A DNA stretch of 33,191 nucleotides from an uncultured Rhodocyclaceae bacterium (GTDB lineage: Bacteria > Pseudomonadota > Gammaproteobacteria > Burkholderiales > Rhodocyclaceae). The DNA lies in contig CAJBAP010000350.1 of assembly GCA_903950295.1 (NCBI GenBank), positions 1-33,191 on the forward strand, read 5' to 3'. The stretch's first letter is position 1. The number at the start of each line of letters is the position of its first letter. The notes below the pieces were generated by a model. The model worked only from the letters and a program-made list of their open reading frames with translations, ran no database searches and had not been told where the DNA came from. The translations under genes and the position numbers were made by a program. This document shows, piece by piece, positions 28,852 through 33,191 of the stretch.

Positions 28852-30481
28852 TCATGCGGTTGACCTGCCACTGCTGGGCGATCGACAGCGTGTTATTGAC
28901 CGTCCAGTAAAGCACCAGACCAGCCGGGAAGAACAGGAACATGCCGGTGAAGATGACCGGCATCCACAGCATGAGCTTCGCCTGCATGGGGTCAGGCGGC
29001 GTCGGATTGAGCTTGGTCTGAACGAACATCGTCACGCCCATGATGAGCGGCAAAATAAATGAGGGATCCTTGGCCGAAAGATCGGTAATCCAGCCAAGCC
29101 ACGGCGCACCACGCATTTCGGCGGTGCCGAGCAGTACCCAGTAGAGCGCAATGAAGACAGGAATCTGCACGAGAATCGGCAGACAGCCGCCGAGCGGATT
29201 GACTTTCTCGCGCTTGTACATCTCCATCATTTCCTGATTCAGGCGGGCGCGGTCATCGGCGTAAGTTTCCTTCAACTTCATCAGTTTTGGCGTCAGCACT
29301 CGCATCTTTGCCATCGACTTGTAGCTGGCGGCGGAAAGCGGAAAGAACACCGCCTTGAGCAGCACAGTCAGCAATATGATCGCCCAGCCCCAGTTGCCAG
29401 TGAATTTGTAGAACCACTCGAGCACCCAGAACAGCGGCGCAGCGATCATGGTCAACCAGCCATAATCGACCACCAGGTCAAGACCCGGAGCAATCTTTTC
29501 CAGCCGGTCCTGTTCCTGCGGGCCGGCGTAAAGCGGCACGCTCAGCTTGTCGCCCGCCAAGGGCACCACCGCCCCCACGGCGGTAAGATCTCCGCCCAGT
29601 TGTCGGGTGAAGTACTCGCGCTCACCCGCCCCCGGCAACCAGGCCGAGAAGAAATAGTGCTGTACCAGTGCAACCCAGCCGTTATCGGCCTTGGTTGGGT
29701 GCTTGTTCTTTGCGCCGAAGTCGGCAAATTCGACCTTCTTGAATTTGTCCTGATCGGTGTAGATTGCCGCACCAGTGAAGGTTGACGTGCCCATTTGGCT
29801 AGCGCCGGCTGGCGGCTTGTTGTCACGCGTCAACTGGAAGTAGGCGTGCGCACCTGCCGGCGCAGCGGAACCGACAATCGTGTGTTCGACATCGATCAGA
29901 TAATTTCCACGCTTGAACACGAATGTCTTGACGACCTTGCCACCACCTTCGATGGCGGCTTCAAGTGCAACGCGCAGTTCGCTCTCGCCATCCTTGAGTT
30001 CGAGCGTTGCTGCCGGCAATTTCCAGACATTCTTGTGATTGGGCAAGCCGGCACCGATCAAACCAGACTGTGCGCTATAAGCATGCGCCGGGTCGATCAA
30101 GACAAAATTTTCATCTTTCTTGTCCTTTGCCTGCAACCCCAGCAACTGATAGATGTAGTTTTCATCTTTCCCCACTTTATGCCGCAACAATTCGAGCCGT
30201 ACCAGATCACCGCCTTGGGCGGAAATATCGGCAGCGACCAGATCTGTCTTCACTTTCAGCACTGCGGCCATGGAGGGTGCAACTGTCGTGGTACCCGGGA
30301 CAACCCCCGGCGCGGCCGTAGAAATCGGCGCTGGCGGGACGGCAACATCGTGGGCCCCAGATGCAGCCGCCTGCGTGGCGGTTTTGGGTAACTGGGGTTG
30401 GCCCTGCTTCTGCCAAGCATCCCATAGCATCATGGAAGAAAAGAAGAAGACCAGCAGCAAAATAAGACGTTGATTGTCCAT
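28823..30481 (-). CDS. yidC: Membrane protein insertase YidC
   Basis: YidC inserts and folds inner-membrane proteins with or without SecYEG. The 552-residue protein has an N-terminal anchor (QRLILLLVFFFSSMMLW), a large periplasmic domain (about 30-340) and the conserved five-helix core: GWAIILLTVLLKAVFFPLSAASYKSMAKM, then NPLGGCLPILVQIPVFIALYWVL and LMLWMPVIFTGMFLFFPAGLVLYW. The charged residue of the hydrophilic groove is Lys here, as in many betaproteobacteria. ATP synthase subunit c, encoded in the same window, is a known YidC substrate. Confidence 0.98.
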   Translation of the reverse strand: MDNQRLILLLVFFFSSMMLWDAWQKQGQPQLPKTATQAAASGAHDVAVPPAPISTAAPGVVPGTTTVAPSMAAVLKVKTDLVAADISAQGGDLVRLELLRHKVGKDENYIYQLLGLQAKDKKDENFVLIDPAHAYSAQSGLIGAGLPNHKNVWKLPAATLELKDGESELRVALEAAIEGGGKVVKTFVFKRGNYLIDVEHTIVGSAAPAGAHAYFQLTRDNKPPAGASQMGTSTFTGAAIYTDQDKFKKVEFADFGAKNKHPTKADNGWVALVQHYFFSAWLPGAGEREYFTRQLGGDLTAVGAVVPLAGDKLSVPLYAGPQEQDRLEKIAPGLDLVVDYGWLTMIAAPLFWVLEWFYKFTGNWGWAIILLTVLLKAVFFPLSAASYKSMAKMRVLTPKLMKLKETYADDRARLNQEMMEMYKREKVNPLGGCLPILVQIPVFIALYWVLLGTAEMRGAPWLGWITDLSAKDPSFILPLIMGVTMFVQTKLNPTPPDPMQAKLMLWMPVIFTGMFLFFPAGLVLYWTVNNTLSIAQQWQVNRMIESAGLKTH

Positions 30482-30518
30482 TGTGTCGATACGTCAGGTG
30501 TACAAGTAAGGCGCCATT

Positions 30519-30740
30519 CTACGGCACCGGATCATGACCGCCCGGATGCCATGGATGGCAGCGACCAATGCGTCTTACCGTTAGCCACAATCCCCTGCCA
30601 GGCCCGTGGCGCTGCAGGGCCTCGATGGCATAGTTGGAACAGCTCGGATGAAAACGGCAACTGGGTGGCAGGAAGGATCGGATCGTCAACTGATAGCCAC
30701 GCACTAACCAAATAAACGGCTTGGCAAGCAGGGATTTCAT
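30519..30740 (-). CDS. yidD: Membrane protein insertion efficiency factor YidD
   Basis: YidD is a small membrane-associated protein that helps insertion through YidC. The 73-residue protein has the family pattern of [31 protein letters not shown] with conserved cysteines and [16 protein letters not shown] start at the ATG at 30740, which overlaps the rnpA stop by four bases (ATGA); the open frame extends 18 codons upstream into rnpA. The rpmH-rnpA-yidD-yidC order is conserved. Confidence 0.95.
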   Translation of the reverse strand: MKSLLAKPFIWLVRGYQLTIRSFLPPSCRFHPSCSNYAIEALQRHGPGRGLWLTVRRIGRCHPWHPGGHDPVP

Positions 30741-31135
30741 GTGGCAGTTTTCTGGCTCAGTTGATCGAACAACGCAGCAATTTCCGTACGCCAACCGGCC
30801 CTGGCCGTGCTGTCGAGAATACGCTTGGGGCGATCGATTGGTTGGGCCAGACGCAGTATCAGATCCATCGACGGCAAACCATTGCGGCGGCGACGGAACA
30901 GCTCGCGGGTCTGGCGTTTGATTGCATTGCGCAATACAGCTGCTCGGGCCTGCTTCTTGGGAATGACCAAACCAAGCCGGGGGCCAGACAGGCCGTTGGG
31001 GCGGTAATGCAGAGCGAATCGAGCACCACGCAATACCCGCCGCGCCGCGAAAACTTCTGAATAGTCCTTGGCCGCCAACAGTCGGTGCCGTTGGCCAAAA
31101 CCTTCAAGGGAACTGGGGGTGGCGCTACTGCTCAA
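30737..31135 (-). CDS. rnpA: Ribonuclease P protein component
   Basis: RnpA is the protein cofactor of RNase P, which matures the 5-prime ends of tRNAs. The 132-residue protein contains the RNP motif, seen as [24 protein letters not shown], and the N-terminal [15 protein letters not shown] segment. The only in-frame candidate at the right place is a TTG nine bases after the rpmH stop, implying coupled translation. The first 10 or so residues are not conserved, so the exact start is less certain. Confidence 0.94.
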   Translation of the reverse strand: MSSSATPSSLEGFGQRHRLLAAKDYSEVFAARRVLRGARFALHYRPNGLSGPRLGLVIPKKQARAAVLRNAIKRQTRELFRRRRNGLPSMDLILRLAQPIDRPKRILDSTARAGWRTEIAALFDQLSQKTAT

Positions 31136-31144
31136 TCAGGCAGC

Positions 31145-31279
31145 TCAAACACCCAGACGCTGGCGCCCCTTGGCGCGACGAGCACGAATGACGGCACGAC
31201 CGCCTCGGGTACGCATGCGGACGAGGAAACCATGGGTGCGCTTGCGGCGCACAACGGAAGGTTGATAGGTACGTTTCAT
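31145..31279 (-). CDS. rpmH: 50S ribosomal protein L34
   Basis: L34 is a small, very basic protein of the large ribosomal subunit. Translation of this minus-strand frame gives 44 residues beginning [18 protein letters not shown] and ending AKGRQRLGV, which is unmistakable. An AAGGA ribosome binding site sits seven bases before the ATG. It is first in the rpmH-rnpA-yidD-yidC-mnmE series and diverges from dnaA, as is typical around oriC. Confidence 0.98.
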   Translation of the reverse strand: MKRTYQPSVVRRKRTHGFLVRMRTRGGRAVIRARRAKGRQRLGV

Positions 31280-31308
31280 GACCGGGTTCCTTACAAGAAA
31301 AGCGCGCG

Positions 31309-31338
31309 ATTACAGCCTGTTAGACGGGCCCCTGTCAA
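31309..31338 (-). promoter_or_regulatory. rpmH promoter
   Basis: On the minus strand a perfect TTGACA -35 (31333-31338) is followed after 18 bases by TGTAAT (31309-31314). Transcription would start near 31302, giving a leader of about 23 bases that includes the AAGGA site. This is one of the strongest promoters visible in the window. Confidence 0.78.
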
Positions 31339-31379
31339 GCAATTTTTCAACAGGTTGTAGCCAAAATCAGGTCAAAGCT

Positions 31380-31388
31380 TGTGGATAA
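31380..31388 (-). promoter_or_regulatory. DnaA box upstream of dnaA
   Basis: The complement reads TTATCCACA, a perfect DnaA box. It is 122 bases upstream of the dnaA start and 16 bases before a possible plus-strand -10 (TAGAAT, 31405-31410), so DnaA bound here could repress its own promoter. The rest of the 231-base rpmH-dnaA gap holds the rpmH promoter, a small inverted repeat (CTGGTC/GACCAG, 31425-31438) and a short ORF. Confidence 0.8.
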
Positions 31389-31447
31389 CTTTGCTGGTTT
31401 TAGCTAGAATGCGCGGCTTGCGTACTGGTCTCGACCAGGCAGCCACC

Positions 31448-31504
31448 ATGTGTTGGTTTCTCATTGGTGTCTCGCGCTCCCAAACTAACTACAAAAATTC
31501 ATAA
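31448..31504 (+). CDS. Possible 18-codon upstream ORF (leader) of dnaA
   Basis: An ATG opens a frame of 18 codons (MCWFLIGVSRSQTNYKNS) that stops six bases before the dnaA ATG. An AGG lies at a plausible distance upstream of its start, while dnaA itself has only a weak binding site. It might couple translation into dnaA, or it may be a chance frame; no homologue is recognised. Confidence 0.2.
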   Translation: MCWFLIGVSRSQTNYKNS

Positions 31505-31510
31505 AGTTAA

Positions 31511-32905
31511 ATGAGTCAATTCTGGACGGACTGTCTGACCCGCTTCGAAAGCGAGTTGCCGGCGCAACAGTTCAATGCCTGGATCAAGTCACTTCGCGTG
31601 GAGACAGATGAGGAAGGGCGACGCTTGCGTCTGTTCGCTCCGAATGGCTTCATTCTGAAGTGGGTGCGCGATCGCTATCTGGATCGCGTTGAGGTTCTGT
31701 CACGCCAGTTTTTCAAAGATCCCGTTACCATTGATCTACTCCTTGACGATCTACCGTCACTCCTGGTTCAGGATGCTCCAGTCGCTGGGCTTGACGGGGC
31801 TACGCCTGGTACGCTTCCTCTGCCTGAAGAGACAGGGTTATCTGTCGAACCAACCCAGTTGCCGAAAGACTCTCCGGACTACGACAAAACACGTCTCAAC
31901 CCAGAGTTCACCTTCGATACACTGGTCACCGGTCGATCCAACGATCTGGCACGTGCGGCTGCGCAGCAAGTGGCTATCAATCCGGGAGTCTCATACAACC
32001 CACTCTTTATTTACGGTGGCGTAGGGCTCGGCAAGACACATTTGGTTCATGCACTTGGCAATGAAGTGCTGCGTTATGCGCCAAACAAGGTTATCCGCTA
32101 CATTCACGCTGAGGATTATTACTCTGACGTAGTACGCGCTTTTCAGCAAAAATCCTTCGATGTTTTCAAGCGTACTTACCGAACTCTCGATGTCCTGCTG
32201 GTTGATGACATTCAGTTTTTTAACAACAAGGCAAGGACACAGGAAGAATTTTTTTATGTATTCAACGCCCTGGTTGAAGCAAAAAAACAGATTGTCATTA
32301 CTTGCGATACTTATCCAAAAGATATTCAGGGTTTGGAAGAGCGTTTGATTTCACGCTTCGACTGGGGTTTGACTGTTCAGATTGAGCCTCCAGAACTCGA
32401 AATGCGCGTTGCCATTCTTAAAAAGAAAGCTGATAGTGAATCCATCGTTCTGGGTGATGATGTAGCCTTTCTCATTGCCAAGCACCTACGTTCCAATGTG
32501 CGTGAACTAGAAGGTGCATTGAAAAAAGTTCTCGCTTTTTCACGTTTTCACAATCGTCCAATCACGCTTGAATTAGCCAAGGAAGCGCTGAAAGACATCA
32601 TCGGCGCACACAATCGGCAGATTACGCTCGAGGTTATTCAAAAAACTGTTGCTGACTACTACAAGATCAAGGTTTCCGACATGTTTTCACAGCGCAGAAC
32701 ACGTGCTGTTGCACGACCACGGCAAGTTGCCATGTGGTTGGCACGCGATCTGACACCACATAGCCTGCCAGAGATTGGTGACGCCTTTGGCGGCCGTGAC
32801 CACACCACAGTGATACACGCTTGTCGTACTATCATCGATCTACGTACCAAAGATAATCACCTCAACAACGATCTTCTAGTTCTTTCTCAGACCATTAAAG
32901 GGTGA
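31511..32905 (+). CDS. dnaA: Chromosomal replication initiator protein DnaA
   Basis: DnaA binds DnaA boxes at oriC and melts the origin. The 464-residue protein has domain I (MSQFWTDCLTRFESELPAQQFNAWI), a short linker (about 80-128), the AAA+ domain with Walker A GGVGLGKT (169-176) and Walker B LLVDDIQF, and domain IV with the DnaA signature around VARPRQVAMWLARDLTPHSLPEIGDAFGGRDHTTV, which reads double-stranded boxes. Its base composition is clearly more AT-rich than the rest of the window. Only a weak AAAG binding site precedes the ATG. Confidence 0.98.
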   Translation: MSQFWTDCLTRFESELPAQQFNAWIKSLRVETDEEGRRLRLFAPNGFILKWVRDRYLDRVEVLSRQFFKDPVTIDLLLDDLPSLLVQDAPVAGLDGATPGTLPLPEETGLSVEPTQLPKDSPDYDKTRLNPEFTFDTLVTGRSNDLARAAAQQVAINPGVSYNPLFIYGGVGLGKTHLVHALGNEVLRYAPNKVIRYIHAEDYYSDVVRAFQQKSFDVFKRTYRTLDVLLVDDIQFFNNKARTQEEFFYVFNALVEAKKQIVITCDTYPKDIQGLEERLISRFDWGLTVQIEPPELEMRVAILKKKADSESIVLGDDVAFLIAKHLRSNVRELEGALKKVLAFSRFHNRPITLELAKEALKDIIGAHNRQITLEVIQKTVADYYKIKVSDMFSQRRTRAVARPRQVAMWLARDLTPHSLPEIGDAFGGRDHTTVIHACRTIIDLRTKDNHLNNDLLVLSQTIKG

Positions 32906-32946
32906 AATCATGCATGTATAAGGCTCTTAACATGCACTGGATAAAA

Positions 32947-32955
32947 TGTGAATAA
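32947..32955 (-). promoter_or_regulatory. DnaA box (oriC)
   Basis: The complement reads TTATTCACA, which fits the TTATNCACA consensus. It is the first box downstream of dnaA and faces opposite to the other two. Confidence 0.7.
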
Positions 32956-32992
32956 GTTAACCTGCAAACTAGAATAATGAATTAATACACAT

Positions 32993-33001
32993 TTATCCAC
33001 A
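32993..33001 (+). promoter_or_regulatory. DnaA box (oriC)
   Basis: TTATCCACA, a perfect consensus DnaA box on the plus strand, 20 bp upstream of the next box in the same orientation. Confidence 0.85.
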
Positions 33002-33012
33002 ACCCTGGAACA

Positions 33013-33021
33013 TTTTGCACA
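33013..33021 (+). promoter_or_regulatory. Relaxed DnaA box (oriC)
   Basis: TTTTGCACA fits the relaxed TTWTNCACA consensus. It lies six bases before the apparent DnaA-trio tract, the position expected for the box that loads DnaA onto single-stranded DNA. Confidence 0.6.
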
Positions 33022-33027
33022 GAGCTT

Positions 33028-33045
33028 TAGAAGTACAATAACAAA
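33028..33045 (+). other. DnaA-trio-like tract
   Basis: Six successive triplets TAG AAG TAC AAT AAC AAA all have A in the middle, the feature reported as most conserved in DnaA-trio elements, and the first is TAG. They follow a DnaA box after a six-base spacer and lead into an AT-rich stretch. The pattern is seen directly; the function is inferred. Confidence 0.5.
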
Positions 33046-33119
33046 CTGTTTTATATGAAATTTATGTCACATTCCACAACGCAACGCGCCCTTCATCATC
33101 ATCATAAGGACTTTTAGAT

Positions 33120-33191
33120 ATGATCCTATATAAAGGACCCCGTGATCAGTTTCTGACGCCTTTGCAGTCGGTATGCGGCATTGTCGAAAAA
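33120..33191 (+). CDS. dnaN: DNA polymerase III beta clamp, N-terminal fragment
   Basis: The last 72 bases encode 24 residues, MILYKGPRDQFLTPLQSVCG and then IVEK, matching the start of the beta sliding clamp, which tethers the replicative polymerase to DNA. The frame runs off the window end, so the gene is truncated by the window and not in the genome. An AAGGA lies nine bases before the ATG. The dnaA-dnaN order is conserved. Confidence 0.93.
   Translation, partial: MILYKGPRDQFLTPLQSVCGIVEK

Larger units (their letters stand above)
32906..33119. other. Putative oriC (dnaA-dnaN spacer)
   Basis: This 214-base AT-rich spacer holds DnaA boxes at 32947-32955, 32993-33001 and 33013-33021, a run of NAN triplets resembling a DnaA-trio at 33028-33045, and a very AT-rich stretch at 33046-33070. 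A bulged hairpin (TGCATGT 32911-32917 with ACATGCA 32930-32936) follows the dnaA stop. Position between dnaA and dnaN is the classical origin location. I did not compute GC skew. Confidence 0.75.

Noticed and set aside
33094..33106. Short CAT/ATC triplet repeat before dnaN
   Set aside because: About four units only; insufficient to call a functional microsatellite.

Overview
The window is a GC-rich, gene-dense stretch of core chromosome around the replication origin of a betaproteobacterium. The RecA, AtpE, RpoN, EIIA-Ntr and HPr kinase sequences, the atpI-BEFHAGDC order and the dnaA/rpmH/rnpA/yidD/yidC/mnmE origin neighbourhood point there. A Rhodocyclales- or Nitrosomonadales-type organism is my best guess, but the genus is not resolved. 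I see no tRNA, rRNA, CRISPR array, insertion sequence or prophage.

Layout. (1) 4-10289, plus strand: thiL, pgpA, pncC/cinA-type, recA, recX, lptB, rpoN, hpf, ptsN, hprK, a DUF971 protein, ubiE, a Tim44-like protein and ubiJ. Many neighbours overlap by 1-4 bases. (2) A bidirectional terminator near 10315-10336 separates this block from the convergent minus-strand genes. (3) 10377-17260, minus strand: the full ATP synthase operon atpI-B-E-F-H-A-G-D-C, with a good sigma70-type promoter near 17359-17387. (4) 17461-21597, minus strand: mnmG-rsmG-parA-parB, with two parS sites at 21669-21710 just upstream of mnmG. (5) 21720-26540, minus strand: a branched-chain-amino-acid-type (HAAT) ABC importer, livK-livH-livMG (fused permease and ATPase)-livF. 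(6) 26650-31279, minus strand: a TSUP permease, mnmE, yidC, yidD, rnpA and rpmH. (7) 31511-33191, plus strand: dnaA, an oriC-like spacer with DnaA boxes, and the first 24 codons of dnaN.

How the parts fit. The origin end carries replication initiation (dnaA, oriC, dnaN), chromosome segregation (parA, parB, parS), membrane protein insertion and tRNA modification (yidC, mnmE, mnmG) and energy generation (atp), as in many proteobacteria. The left block joins recombination (recA/recX), LPS export (lptB), sigma54 and nitrogen-PTS regulation (rpoN, hpf, ptsN, hprK) and ubiquinone synthesis (ubiE, ubiJ).

I found no convincing new multi-gene system. The points most worth a second look are: an oriC with an apparent DnaA-trio tract; a minus-strand intrinsic terminator and structured leader between hpf and ptsN; a small upstream ORF ending six bases before dnaA; the hairpin plus three 9-bp repeats between livK and livH; the operon junctions recX/lptB and ubiJ/atpC, where lptC/lptA and ubiB are absent; and the absence of a visible LexA box before recA.
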